Assembly: GCA_910578335.1 (NCBI GenBank)
Contig: CAJTPU010000012.1
Location: forward strand, 1 to 64,000
Direction: 5' to 3'
Length of the DNA stretch: 64,000 bases
Source: an uncultured Lachnospiraceae bacterium
GTDB taxonomy: Bacteria > Bacillota > Clostridia > Lachnospirales > Lachnospiraceae
In this document: piece after piece, positions 1 to 8,304 of the stretch
Numbering within the stretch: position 1 is the first letter of the stretch
How the letters are laid out: each line of letters starts with the position of its first letter
Program-made: the position numbers and the translations under genes
Notes under the pieces: generated by a model
Told to the model about the DNA's origin: nothing
Database searches by the model: none
Seen by the model: the letters and a program-made list of their open reading frames with translations, nothing else

Positions 1-1
1 C

Positions 2-275
2 GATGGCTGCGGCTGCGGACAGGAACACCACGGGCATGGTCACCACCATGAACATAACGATGGCTGCGGCTGCGGACAGGAACACCACGGGCATGGTCAC
101 CACCATGAACATAACGATGGCTGCGGCTGCGGACAGGAACACCACGGGCATGGTCACCACCATGAACATAACGATGGCTGCGGCTGCGGACAGGAACACC
201 ACGGGCATGGTCACCACCATGAACATGATGATAGCTGCGGCTGCGGACAGGCGCACCATGAGCATGGACATGAGC
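2..275 (+). repeat. 57-bp tandem repeat encoding a Cys/His metal-binding leader
   Basis: Four essentially identical 57-bp units (2-58, 59-115, 116-172, 173-229) and a diverged fifth (230 to about 275) lie in the same frame as the ATPase. Each unit encodes the 19 residues DGCGCGQEHHGHGHHHEHN. Near identity between units suggests recent expansion and variable copy number. The number of units upstream of the window is unknown. Confidence 0.9.
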
Positions 276-2446
276 TTTCTCACGCAGAAGAAAAAACGCC
301 TGTCACAAAAACGCCCATGAAAATTTATATTGTGGACAATTTGGACTGCGCCAACTGCGCCGCCAAAATAGAGCGGAAAATCCAGTCACTGCCGGGCGTG
401 GAGTATGCTTCCATTACCTTTGCCACCAAGCAGCTTCGGGTTGCCGCCAAAAATCAAAAGGCGCTGCTGCCTCTTATGCAGGAGGCATGTAAGGCAATCG
501 AGCCTGACGCTGTCATTACCCCCAGAGAGGAGATTCATACGGATTCCAAAGAAACGGATAAAGCAGAAAGCAGAAAGGACCTGCTCTGCATTGTTCTGGG
601 AGCAGCTCTGTTTCTTTTGGGAAAGCTTTCCGCCCGCTTCTCCCCCGCCGCTTCCCTCGTCCTGTACGTGATTGCTTACCTGATACTGGGTCTGGAAATT
701 GTCCTCACCGCCGTGCGCAATATTTTTAAGGGCAATGTTTTTGATGAAAATTTTTTGATGAGCATCGCTACTTTGGGCGCCTTTGCCATAAAGGAGCCCT
801 CCGGCGCCATCGGCGCATACGCACCCGAGGCAGTCGGCGTTATGCTCTTCTACCGGGTTGGCGAATGGTTTGAACACAGAGCCGTCGCAAAAAGCCGCAG
901 CCAGATTATGAATGCTCTTGATTTGCGCCCCGAAACCGTCGGACTGGTAAACGGAGAAGAAGTTACCATGATTCCCGCCGAAGAGGCAAAGATTGGCGAT
1001 ATTGTACTGGTACGCCCCGGCGACCGCATCCCTTTGGACGGTATGGTGCTGGAGGGCGAGAGCCGTCTGGATACCTCTCCCGTGACCGGCGAGCCCGTTC
1101 CCGTGAACGTGCAGTCAGGAAGCGCTGTCTTCTCCGGCTGTATGAACCTTTCCGGCGTCCTGAAGCTGAAGGTAGAAAAGCCTCTCTCCGAATCCATGGT
1201 AACCCGCATTTTGGATTCCGTGGAAAATGCGGCTGCAAGCAAGCCCAGAATGGACCGCTTTATCACGCGCTTTTCCCGGATTTATACCCCCTTTGTAGTG
1301 ATTCTTGCACTTTGTACCGCCATTATTCCCTCGCTCCTTACGGGAGACTGGGACAAATGGCTCTATACAGCCCTGACCTTTCTCGTCATTAGCTGTCCCT
1401 GCGCTCTGGTGCTCAGCGTCCCCCTTGCCTTTTTCTCCGGCATTGGAGCCGGCTCCAGGCAGGGAATTCTCTTCAAGGGAGGCGCTTCCTTAGAAGCGCT
1501 GAAAAACATAAAAGCTGTCATCATGGATAAAACAGGCACCATTACCAAGGGTAACTTTATATTGCAGCGCATTGTCTGCGCCCCTTCTGCCGGACTTTCC
1601 GAAAAGGAACTGCTGTCCCTTGCCGCCTCCTGTGAATCCGCCTCCACACATCCCATCGCGCAAAGCATTCTGGATGCTGCAAAGGCGGAAGGCATTTCTG
1701 TAGACAAAGCCGGTGCCATCACGGAAATATCCGGTCACGGCATACAAATGCAGACAGACAATGGTCTTGTGCTCTGCGGCAGCCGCAAGCTGCTTACCGA
1801 ACAGGGCATCGACGTTTCCTCTTACATGCAAGACGCAGAAGGTGCCGCCGCATACGGCACGGAGGTACTGCTTGCCAGAAACGGAAGCTATCTTGGCAGT
1901 CTGGTGATTGCCGATACCATCAAGGAGGAAGCCGCTCCCGCTATCCGTTCCCTGAAAAAACAAAAATTAACCACGGTCATGCTGACCGGCGATGCCCCCA
2001 AAACCGCAGAAGAAGTGGCTAAACAGACCGGCATCGATGAAATACATGCAAGACTTCTGCCCGAAGAAAAACTTGCACGCCTACAGGAAATCAGAGAGCG
2101 GCACGGCGCCGTTATGTTCGTAGGCGACGGCATCAACGACGCGCCCGTTCTGGCTGGCGCAGACGTAGGAGCCGCCATGGGCAGCGGTGCCGACGCAGCA
2201 ATTGAGGCGGCAGATGTCGTGTTTATGACTTCCTCCATGGAAGCCATTCCCGCCGCCATCAAGATAGCCAAGGCTGCCTGCCGCATTGCCACCCAGAACG
2301 TAGCCTTTGCCCTCGTCATAAAAGCCCTCTTTATGATACTGGGACTTGCCGGTATGGCATCCATGTGGTTTGCCGTTTTCGCGGACACGGGAGTCGCCAT
2401 GCTCTGTATCCTGAATTCGATTCGTATTCTGTATCAAAAGCGATGA
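2..2446 (+). CDS. cadA: Zn/Cd/Pb-exporting P1B-type ATPase, 5' end outside window
   Basis: This is a heavy-metal efflux ATPase of the cytoplasmic membrane. From Met at 317 it has an HMA domain with the metal motif DCANCAAK, the CPC membrane motif in SCPCALVL, the phosphorylation motif DKTGT, the THP motif and GDGINDAP. The last helices carry N-x7-K (NVAFALVIK) and DTG, the pattern of the P1B-2 group that moves Zn, Cd and Pb. The frame is open upstream of 317 to the window edge and encodes repeated Cys/His-rich units, so the protein starts outside the window and has a long metal-binding leader. No good ribosome binding site precedes 317, which argues against a start there. The gene converges on the DUF1877 gene. 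Family assignment is firm; the exact metal is inferred. Confidence 0.93.
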   Translation, partial: DGCGCGQEHHGHGHHHEHNDGCGCGQEHHGHGHHHEHNDGCGCGQEHHGHGHHHEHNDGCGCGQEHHGHGHHHEHDDSCGCGQAHHEHGHELSHAEEKTPVTKTPMKIYIVDNLDCANCAAKIERKIQSLPGVEYASITFATKQLRVAAKNQKALLPLMQEACKAIEPDAVITPREEIHTDSKETDKAESRKDLLCIVLGAALFLLGKLSARFSPAASLVLYVIAYLILGLEIVLTAVRNIFKGNVFDENFLMSIATLGAFAIKEPSGAIGAYAPEAVGVMLFYRVGEWFEHRAVAKSRSQIMNALDLRPETVGLVNGEEVTMIPAEEAKIGDIVLVRPGDRIPLDGMVLEGESRLDTSPVTGEPVPVNVQSGSAVFSGCMNLSGVLKLKVEKPLSESMVTRILDSVENAAASKPRMDRFITRFSRIYTPFVVILALCTAIIPSLLTGDWDKWLYTALTFLVISCPCALVLSVPLAFFSGIGAGSRQGILFKGGASLEALKNIKAVIMDKTGTITKGNFILQRIVCAPSAGLSEKELLSLAASCESASTHPIAQSILDAAKAEGISVDKAGAITEISGHGIQMQTDNGLVLCGSRKLLTEQGIDVSSYMQDAEGAAAYGTEVLLARNGSYLGSLVIADTIKEEAAPAIRSLKKQKLTTVMLTGDAPKTAEEVAKQTGIDEIHARLLPEEKLARLQEIRERHGAVMFVGDGINDAPVLAGADVGAAMGSGADAAIEAADVVFMTSSMEAIPAAIKIAKAACRIATQNVAFALVIKALFMILGLAGMASMWFAVFADTGVAMLCILNSIRILYQKR

Positions 2447-2452
2447 AACAAT

Positions 2453-2480
2453 TAAAAAGCACCCACGCCAAAGTGGATGC
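2453..2480 (-). terminator. Rho-independent terminator, minus strand
   Basis: Read on the minus strand, GCATCCAC and GTGGGTGC form an 8-bp stem around a 6-nt loop, followed by TTTTTAATT. It probably ends the transcript that includes the DUF1877 gene. Confidence 0.7.
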
Positions 2481-2509
2481 CAAAAAGCTTGTATGATTCT
2501 TTTCAAACC

Positions 2510-2545
2510 GCCTCATCTGTTTTCAGACAGGTGAGGCATTTTATT
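2510..2545 (+). terminator. Terminator of the metal ATPase gene
   Basis: GCCTCATCTG pairs with CAGGTGAGGC (one G-T pair) and is followed by ATTTTATTTC. It lies 63 bases past the ATPase stop and faces the minus-strand terminator next to it. Confidence 0.75.
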
Positions 2546-2591
2546 TCTTCTGTTTCCTTTTGTCCAAAAAGGACGGGCAGACCGCCGTCCG

Positions 2592-3077
2592 CTACCCCAA
2601 AAACACAATCACATTTTCTCCTGTATCTGCCGTTTCCCGTATCCAATCCCTCAATGCTGCAAAATTTTCCCATACATATTGAAAAAATTCATCTTCATTC
2701 TCGTCGTCCATAACAGGATACACATGACATTCCACCATATCCGCTATATTGAAATTCTCCCGAAAAGCAGCCTCATCCCACGCTGTCAAAGCGTCCGCTA
2801 TCAGCTTTACGACATCATTTTCTATCAGCCGTGCCGGTCCATAGCCCATATCCTCTTCGCTTATCGGCTCGCCTCCAAACACCAGCCAGCTTGCAGGCTC
2901 CCCTGTCATCCCCCACATTTCGCCCGTCAGGGCATAGTGAATGGCATGCCACGCCTTATCAATGTCAAAGAGCCTCTCCCTATTGCCTTCATTAAACAAA
3001 ATGTCTCCGCAGCTTCCCTCCTTCAGCTTTTGTACCATATCGTCGTCAGCTCTGAAATAATAGCCAATCATACCCAT
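2592..3077 (-). CDS. DUF1877 (YfbM-like) family protein
   Basis: A soluble protein of about 161 residues beginning MGMIGYYFRA, the typical opening of the DUF1877/YfbM family. A TTG 24 bases upstream keeps the frame open, but the ATG at 3077 has GGGAGG ten bases before it and matches the family start. The rest is acidic and tryptophan-rich (WDEAAF, WENFAALRDW). Family members have no established biochemical role. It follows a four-helix membrane protein and the zinc sensor gene on the same strand, so it may be the last gene of that operon. Confidence 0.75.
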   Translation of the reverse strand: MGMIGYYFRADDDMVQKLKEGSCGDILFNEGNRERLFDIDKAWHAIHYALTGEMWGMTGEPASWLVFGGEPISEEDMGYGPARLIENDVVKLIADALTAWDEAAFRENFNIADMVECHVYPVMDDENEDEFFQYVWENFAALRDWIRETADTGENVIVFLG

Positions 3078-3106
3078 ACCTAAAAGCCCTCCCTTTTGCA
3101 AATATT

Positions 3107-3619
3107 TCAGGTATCAGTCCTTGTTTCCTGCGAAGCTGCCGTACATTCCGCCCTGACAGCCAGGCTGCCGCCCGCCGCCATACAGAACAGGGCAAATGCT
3201 GTCAGCGTAAAGAGAAAGGTGACCTGCGAAATAGCGTTGTTTAGCGCAGTATAACCCGCAAATGCCAATGCTCCCTTCGTCCTTGCCTCCAGCATGATAA
3301 TATACCTTCCGGTCAAAGCTGTCACAACTCTAAACAAAACCGCCAGCGCGGCAAAAACAATCGTTAACGCCTGCCTTGCAAAAGCCTTGTCCTTAACCAA
3401 AGCAATACAAAACAAAAATAGCACGTAAATCAGAAGCGGCAGCAAAAGCTCCGCAAACGCGCCTGTGGGAACGGACTTTATATTGCACACGCTCTCGTCA
3501 CAGTTGTATATCTGCTTTACCGTACTTTGAAATACCGTCATCAAAACGGCAAATAATACCGACACTGTCTGTAACGCTGCCGCAATTCCCACCAGTATCA
3601 TTATCGTTTTCTGTTTCAT
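3107..3619 (-). CDS. Four-helix membrane protein of unknown function
   Basis: A 170-residue hydrophobic protein with about four membrane segments (near residues 5-28, 52-75, 82-105 and 130-152) and a polar C-terminal tail. Two cysteines (CDESVCN) lie in the loop after the first helix, which would be extracellular if the N terminus is inside. I recognise no family. The start has AGAGGGG four bases upstream. It begins ten bases after the zinc-sensor stop, so it is very likely co-transcribed with it, which hints at a metal-linked role but does not prove one. Confidence 0.6.
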   Translation of the reverse strand: MKQKTIMILVGIAAALQTVSVLFAVLMTVFQSTVKQIYNCDESVCNIKSVPTGAFAELLLPLLIYVLFLFCIALVKDKAFARQALTIVFAALAVLFRVVTALTGRYIIMLEARTKGALAFAGYTALNNAISQVTFLFTLTAFALFCMAAGGSLAVRAECTAASQETRTDT

Positions 3620-3628
3620 AAATCCCCT

Positions 3629-3979
3629 CTATTCCTCAATGTGGTCGATGCCCTGACTCAAAATGGTAACAATGTGACTGTCTGCCAGTGAATAAAAAAT
3701 CGTCTTGCCCTCACGCCTGTTTTTTACCAAATCCATCTGCTTCAGCACGCGGAGCTGATGGGAAATGGCGGACTGCGTCATGGAAAGCAGGTTCGCAATA
3801 TCAAGCACGCACATTTCCGCACATTTTAACACGTACAATATCTTTAGACGGGTGGGGTCGCCAAACACCCTGAAAAATTCCGCCAAATCCTGCAGTTCCT
3901 CCTCAGGGGGCATGGTTTCCGTAACCTCTTCCTGCGTCTTTCTGTCTAAGTGGATAAATCCGTTCTCTGCCTGCTCCAT
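3629..3979 (-). CDS. ArsR/SmtB-family zinc-responsive repressor
   Basis: A winged-helix metal sensor of 116 residues. The helix-turn-helix is MTQSAISHQLRVLKQM and the wing is NRREGKTIFYSL. The C-terminal helix shows D-x-H-x10-H-x2-E (DSHIVTILSQGIDHIEE), the same spacing as the alpha-5 zinc site of SmtB and CzrA. The alpha-3 cadmium/lead site of CadC is incomplete: EMCVLD has one Cys where CadC has two. It should bind DNA when zinc-free. The start at 3979 is chosen for GAGG five bases upstream; 45 bases of open frame precede it. The metal ATPase lies nearby but convergent, so control of it is plausible, not shown. Confidence 0.88.
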   Translation of the reverse strand: MEQAENGFIHLDRKTQEEVTETMPPEEELQDLAEFFRVFGDPTRLKILYVLKCAEMCVLDIANLLSMTQSAISHQLRVLKQMDLVKNRREGKTIFYSLADSHIVTILSQGIDHIEE

Positions 3980-4053
3980 ACTACCCTCATTTCTTCCCAC
4001 AGCCTCACTACGGCTCAAATCCAAATGTGAACCCAGCGCTTCCCCGCTGCCAC

Positions 4054-5115
4054 TTAATCCCTTAAAATGCTGACATATTTTACCGGCGTGCGGTACTTGT
4101 AGTTAGATATCTTGATGCCGGTAGTGGGACTGCTCGCATGAATGACCTTGCCCCCGCCTATATACATCGCCACATGGTTGATGGTGCCCGAACTGTTGGC
4201 ATAGAATATCAAATCGCCGGGCTGAAGCTCGGAAGCCGAAATCTTCGTTCCCTCCCCCGACTGCGCCTGTGCAGAATGGGACAGGGTAATACCAAAGTGC
4301 TTGTATATTGCCATAACAAAACCGGAGCAGTCCGCACCTTTTGTCAGGCTGCTGCCCCCATACACATAGGGATTGCCCAAAAACTGCTTCGCATACTCTG
4401 CAATATCCACGCGCAAATCCGACACATCCTGCCCATAGAGCAGCTCACTCATGGTAACTGCCGTATCCAGCTTCTCCTCCACCGTCACATACTCGGCAGA
4501 AACGTAGGCATTGTCACTGTCTATTGCAACCTGTACCCAATCGCCTAAAACCTCTACCACCTCAAGCTCCTCACCCTTGGGAACCTGCGTCAGCACTGCG
4601 CCGTCCAGACTGGCATCATCCCTTACCTTTAATGAATCTGCATTGACAACCGCCACCGTGCGAATCAATTCCAGCCCACGCATTTTAGCGTCCGCTCCCA
4701 TATAGAGATACTCTGTGCTTACGTACCCCTCCACTTCACCGGAAATAATATGTGCCCAGCCGTCCTCTGTCAGCTCTAAAATCTCACATGCAGAGCCTTT
4801 GGGCATTTTCCCCACCAGCTTGCCGTCAAGCCCGGGAATGGCGCGGACATTTAAGTTGCCGCTCTCCACATTGGCAATCCCCAGATTGGTATATCCCCAA
4901 AAAGAACCGCGTGCCGCCTCTGCCGCGGCAATACATTCCTGCGCGTCCAAAGGCGTATTAAACAAAGAAGCTGCTCCGGCATATGTAGTAAGTTCACTCA
5001 TATCCACGGCAGCCGCATGTGCTTCCATCAAAAAACCGGATTCCAATGCGCCTGCCAAAAAGATGCCCGCGGCACAGACGCTTACCCTCCGCAGTATTTT
5101 TTTATTTATATTCAT
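4054..5115 (-). CDS. Secreted SH3b-SH3b-NlpC/P60 peptidoglycan endopeptidase
   Basis: An exported cell-wall hydrolase of 353 residues. A basic N terminus and hydrophobic stretch (about 8-29) ending AHAAA form a signal peptide. Two bacterial SH3 domains follow (about 80-137 and 150-212), then an NlpC/P60 domain (about 233-352) with catalytic Cys263 in ADCSGF, His314 in NHVAMYIGG and His326. Such enzymes cut peptide crosslinks in peptidoglycan. AAAGG lies eight bases before the ATG. A consensus sigma-A promoter and a WalR-type box lie directly upstream, so it appears to be a single-gene transcript tied to wall homeostasis. Confidence 0.92.
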   Translation of the reverse strand: MNINKKILRRVSVCAAGIFLAGALESGFLMEAHAAAVDMSELTTYAGAASLFNTPLDAQECIAAAEAARGSFWGYTNLGIANVESGNLNVRAIPGLDGKLVGKMPKGSACEILELTEDGWAHIISGEVEGYVSTEYLYMGADAKMRGLELIRTVAVVNADSLKVRDDASLDGAVLTQVPKGEELEVVEVLGDWVQVAIDSDNAYVSAEYVTVEEKLDTAVTMSELLYGQDVSDLRVDIAEYAKQFLGNPYVYGGSSLTKGADCSGFVMAIYKHFGITLSHSAQAQSGEGTKISASELQPGDLIFYANSSGTINHVAMYIGGGKVIHASSPTTGIKISNYKYRTPVKYVSILRD

Positions 5116-5179
5116 GTATTTTACCTTTCCCGTTTGTGCTCTGCAAACTCTATATCAACAAATTCCGTACATATCCTTT

Positions 5180-5196
5180 GTTACAAAAATGTTACA
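5180..5196 (-). promoter_or_regulatory. WalR-type box (TGTAAC-N5-TGTAAC)
   Basis: Minus strand reads TGTAAC ATTTT TGTAAC, which fits the WalR/YycF consensus TGTWAH-N5-TGTWAH exactly. It lies just downstream of the -10 of the NlpC/P60 promoter, at about the expected start of transcription. That position suits repression better than activation. Confidence 0.6.
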
Positions 5197-5201
5197 AATT
5201 T

Positions 5202-5231
5202 ATTATATACACCACCGCCGTTTTTTGTCAA
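5202..5231 (-). promoter_or_regulatory. Sigma-A promoter of the NlpC/P60 gene
   Basis: Minus strand TTGACA (5226-5231), 18-bp spacer, TATAAT (5202-5207). Both hexamers are perfect consensus. The gene starts about 87 bases downstream. Confidence 0.85.
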
Positions 5232-5241
5232 CTGTTTGTAC

Positions 5242-5270
5242 AAAAAAAGAGCGGAAGCACATTACGCTCC
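5242..5270 (-). terminator. Terminator of the ECF sigma/lipoprotein operon
   Basis: On the minus strand GAGCG and CGCTC form a stem starting inside the lipoprotein stop region, followed by seven T. It separates the lipoprotein gene from the NlpC/P60 promoter. Confidence 0.65.
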
Positions 5271-5930
5271 CGCCCTTTTTGCCTCAAAGAACACTCCTTC
5301 ATAATATATCCATAAGGTTTCCGAATCCACCGCAAAGAAGTTTGCCCCGAAACAGTATCCTATGGGCAGGCTTTCTTCGTTTGCCTCAGCGTACAGATTC
5401 ACGCCCTTAACCGTCGTTTTTCCATTCCACCAGTCCGTCAAATCTGCCAGAAACTGTTCCTCTATCTCTGCCTTTGTGTAATCCAGATAACCATATCCGA
5501 AAACTTCTGCCTCCGCCTCCACCGGCGTGCCGTTTAAGAAAAAACCGTCTTCATAATAAGCGACCGTATAGGTAAGAAACGTATCTATCTCCTCCTGCGA
5601 CAAGGCGTATATACTGCCGGTTCGGTAGTCCGTCATATACCAGCTTCCAAAAAAGACCACATCCTCCGCCTGCGTGTCCGAAAACAGCGTTTCTTCGCCG
5701 GTATCCGGCGTTTGCAGGTTGTCCCTCTCCGCCATCCCGTCTCCCGTCGTGCGGTCGGCTGCAGGCGTACTTTCCTGCCTGTTTTCACCTGACGCGTTTC
5801 CTCCCGAGCCTCCCGCAAGCTCTCCTATATCCTCCGGTCCCAAGACCTGCGGCGCTTTGCCTTCCGTCATGCCGCATGCCGATAATAACAGCATGACAGC
5901 CAAAATACCTGCCAAATATGTTTTTCTCAT
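5262..5930 (-). CDS. Lipoprotein of unknown function, third gene of ECF sigma operon
   Basis: A 222-residue lipoprotein. The signal peptide MRKTYLAGILAVMLLLSAC ends in a clear lipobox (LSAC). A Gly/Ser/Thr-rich linker to about residue 75 precedes a folded, acidic, aromatic-rich domain (DYRTGSIYALSQEEIDTFL onward) that I do not recognise. AGGAG lies eight bases before the ATG at 5930. It follows the putative anti-sigma gene by 46 bases and ends at a terminator, so it is probably regulated by the ECF sigma factor. The signal peptide and the next 20 residues nearly match those of the lipoprotein at 56903-57739, while the outer domains differ. Confidence 0.75.
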   Translation of the reverse strand: MRKTYLAGILAVMLLLSACGMTEGKAPQVLGPEDIGELAGGSGGNASGENRQESTPAADRTTGDGMAERDNLQTPDTGEETLFSDTQAEDVVFFGSWYMTDYRTGSIYALSQEEIDTFLTYTVAYYEDGFFLNGTPVEAEAEVFGYGYLDYTKAEIEEQFLADLTDWWNGKTTVKGVNLYAEANEESLPIGYCFGANFFAVDSETLWIYYEGVFFEAKRAGA

Positions 5931-5976
5931 AACTGTCACTCCTCGTATCATGGTTTTTCTTTTCCTAATTTGTTTT

Positions 5977-7626
5977 TCATTCTGTCACTCCTTGCGAGTC
6001 ACCCCTCATGTCCGGAACCTGTACCTCTTTCAGCACCTTAAAATCAATTTTATCCGCCAGTTCTTCAAGCCCCTCCTTCGTCATGCCCCCGCTGCTGCCG
6101 CACAGCACATTTACCGTAACCATGCAATCTGCAAAGTCAGCAAAAATCAGTGCCTTCTGCGGTCCCATCGAAAGCAGCACTTTCTCTCCGCACGCTGTCG
6201 TATACTGCCATTCCTCATAGTCCTCCGCCAGCCCTATGCTTAAAGAAGTCTCTTCAAAGGTTCCCTTTACGTTCCGTATAAACTGAAAGCTTACCGTTCC
6301 ACAGCCGAAAAGCGCGGCATCACCCTCTAAAAGGAAGGTTCCGTTTTCATAGATATAGCCCCAGTACAGCTCGCAGTCCTCTAAAAAGCTGCCGCCTACC
6401 CTGTATTCCATCTCCTGCCCGCTGATAAAATTGATTTCCGTGTGCAGCTTCAATCCGTACTGGCTTACGATTTCATCCAGCTTCTCCCCCATTTCCCGGG
6501 AGTAAACGGCGTACATGAACCAGTCTTCCCGTCCCTCCTCTCTAAAAACGCCGTTGCCCAGCTCTGCCAGTATACTGCCGTCCACATCATAGCCGGCGCA
6601 AAATGCCTTCCACTCCGCAAGCGCCTTTGCCTCCGGCCCCTCCGAAAGACCGGACAGGGAAATGGTCTCGCCGCTTGCAAAATAAGAATCAAAGGCAAGC
6701 TCGGACATATGGGAATCCTGCAATGCGTCAAAGTTCATTTTGTCCGCCAGCTCCTCAAGCGCCGTTTTACTCATACTGCCTTGTGCGGACACGGTTACAA
6801 AGCATTTATCGTACTCTGCATAAATCAGTGCATTCTCACTGCCAAGCGCAAGCAGCACGGACTTGCCGCATGCCGCCGTATACTGCCAGCTTTTGTAATC
6901 CGCTACATCATCAATAAGCGGCAGCCCATCGTCAAAGATTCCTTTTCTGGTATACCCGAGCGTAAAATCTACCCAGCCATATCCGGCAATCGTCATTCCG
7001 CCTGTAAAACGGAAGGAACTGTCCTCATAAAGGAATCCGTCACCCGTACAGCGCCCCGACGGGAAAACCTCTTTTACCATCTTATCCCATGCGTCGCTCT
7101 CTATCGTCCTTCCCTCCGTATGCAGCCGCAGTCCATACTGTTTGACAAGCGCATCCAGCTTTTCTCCCATCTCTTTAGAATAAACGCCGTACAGCCTCCA
7201 GTCCTCCCTCTCCGTGACAAAACCGCCGCTTTGTGCGCCGGATAAAATGCTCCCATCCACATCATAGCCGGCAAGAAACGCTTCCCACTCTGCAAGCGCC
7301 TGATGCGCCGGACTATCCTGATACGCAGACAGCGAGGAAAACTGTGGAACCACTTCTTTTTCCGGCAGCAAAAGCGACCTCAGCCCAAACCAGTTGTACG
7401 CCACCGCCACAACGGGCAGCACAAAAAGAATACAGAGGCACGCCGCCACTGTGCTGATAAAAATTCCCAGCGGCTTCTTTGTTTTCTTTTGGGACGCCCT
7501 TTTCTCCCGCTCCACGATATCCAGAAATACATCGTCCACGTATTGAAACGCTTCACACAGCCGAAAGCTCCTTTCGCTGTCCCTGCACAGCTTACATGCA
7601 GCGCTTTGTTGTCCTACGTCTTTCAC
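5977..7626 (-). CDS. Membrane protein with duplicated extracellular domain, putative anti-sigma partner
   Basis: A 549-residue protein with a cytoplasmic N terminus (about 1-50, containing CKLC), one membrane helix (about 52-76) and a large outer part made of two related domains. Each repeat opens with ALAEWxAFxAGYDVDGSIL and continues REDWxxYxVYSxEMGEKLD and QYGLxLHTE (roughly residues 110-320 and 330-540). It starts with GTG and overlaps the ECF sigma stop by four bases, so the two are translationally coupled, the usual layout of a sigma factor and its anti-sigma factor. No canonical anti-sigma domain is visible; the role is inferred from position and topology. Confidence 0.7.
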   Translation of the reverse strand: MKDVGQQSAACKLCRDSERSFRLCEAFQYVDDVFLDIVEREKRASQKKTKKPLGIFISTVAACLCILFVLPVVAVAYNWFGLRSLLLPEKEVVPQFSSLSAYQDSPAHQALAEWEAFLAGYDVDGSILSGAQSGGFVTEREDWRLYGVYSKEMGEKLDALVKQYGLRLHTEGRTIESDAWDKMVKEVFPSGRCTGDGFLYEDSSFRFTGGMTIAGYGWVDFTLGYTRKGIFDDGLPLIDDVADYKSWQYTAACGKSVLLALGSENALIYAEYDKCFVTVSAQGSMSKTALEELADKMNFDALQDSHMSELAFDSYFASGETISLSGLSEGPEAKALAEWKAFCAGYDVDGSILAELGNGVFREEGREDWFMYAVYSREMGEKLDEIVSQYGLKLHTEINFISGQEMEYRVGGSFLEDCELYWGYIYENGTFLLEGDAALFGCGTVSFQFIRNVKGTFEETSLSIGLAEDYEEWQYTTACGEKVLLSMGPQKALIFADFADCMVTVNVLCGSSGGMTKEGLEELADKIDFKVLKEVQVPDMRGDSQGVTE

Positions 7627-8171
7627 AGCACTACCCCCTCCCCCTCAAAATAATCCCGCAGCCTGTTCCGCACTTTGGAAAGAAGATACTTCACCTGACG
7701 GGCAGAAAGCCTGTACTGTTTTGCCAGTTCGTCTATGGAACAGGAATGGTAATATCTCCCCAAAAAAACTGCACAGCTTTTATCGTCAAGCGTCTTTAAG
7801 AAACGGTTTAGCACCGCGCCGATTTCCTTTGCCTCCCAAACCTGCTCCACGTCATTTTTTCCATCGGGAATACACTCGTCCAGCTCCACAAATACTGCAT
7901 TTCTTTTTCCTGCCTTCAGATACGCAAGGCGGTTAAAAGAAAGATTCCTCGTGATGCGTGACAAAAAATGCCTGAAATTATTCGGTTTTGTGGGAGGAAT
8001 GGCACCCCACGCGCCCATATAGGTATCGTTTACAATTTCATCCGTATCGGAAAGATTGCGCAAAATACGGTACGCCACCTCATGCAGATACGCGCCGTAT
8101 TTTTTCTCCGTCTCCGCAATCGCCGTCTCCGACCGCGCAAAATACAAGGCTACAATTCCGTCGTCCTCCAT
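7623..8171 (-). CDS. ECF-type sigma-70 family RNA polymerase sigma factor
   Basis: A 182-residue alternative sigma factor. Region 2 is seen in LHEVAYRILRNLSDTDEIVNDTYMGAW with the following RNLSFNRLAYLKA, and region 4 in SIDELAKQYRLSARQVKYLLSKVRNRL. Length and lack of regions 1 and 3 fit extracytoplasmic-function sigma factors. The ATG at 8171 is preferred for AAAGGAG five bases upstream; 45 bases of open frame lie before it. It is the first gene of a unit with the duplicated-domain membrane protein and a lipoprotein, which suggests an envelope signal. The target promoter is unknown. Confidence 0.88.
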   Translation of the reverse strand: MEDDGIVALYFARSETAIAETEKKYGAYLHEVAYRILRNLSDTDEIVNDTYMGAWGAIPPTKPNNFRHFLSRITRNLSFNRLAYLKAGKRNAVFVELDECIPDGKNDVEQVWEAKEIGAVLNRFLKTLDDKSCAVFLGRYYHSCSIDELAKQYRLSARQVKYLLSKVRNRLRDYFEGEGVVL

Positions 8172-8248
8172 GACTGCTCCTTTCCGCCCATTTTGCAGGC
8201 ACTCATTACGTATCACAAAGCTTATGAATTTGTACTCCCTTCACCTAT

Positions 8249-8277
8249 ATAGTACAGAAAAAAAAGAAATGGGACAA
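8249..8277 (-). promoter_or_regulatory. Candidate promoter of the ECF sigma operon
   Basis: Minus strand TTGTCC (8272-8277), 17-bp T-rich spacer, TACTAT (8249-8254). Each hexamer matches sigma-A consensus at four of six positions. It lies about 80 bases before the sigma start. Confidence 0.45.
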
Positions 8278-8304
8278 AATAGAAAGAAATTTTTGAAAAT
8301 TTTT

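Noticed and set aside
2..275. Possible CRISPR array
   Set aside because: The units are contiguous and coding, with no unique spacers between them.
3..320. A 105-codon plus-strand frame of Ala/Met/Thr repeats
   Set aside because: It is a shifted reading of the 57-bp repeat. The frame continuous with the ATPase gives Cys/His metal-binding units, which is the sensible protein.
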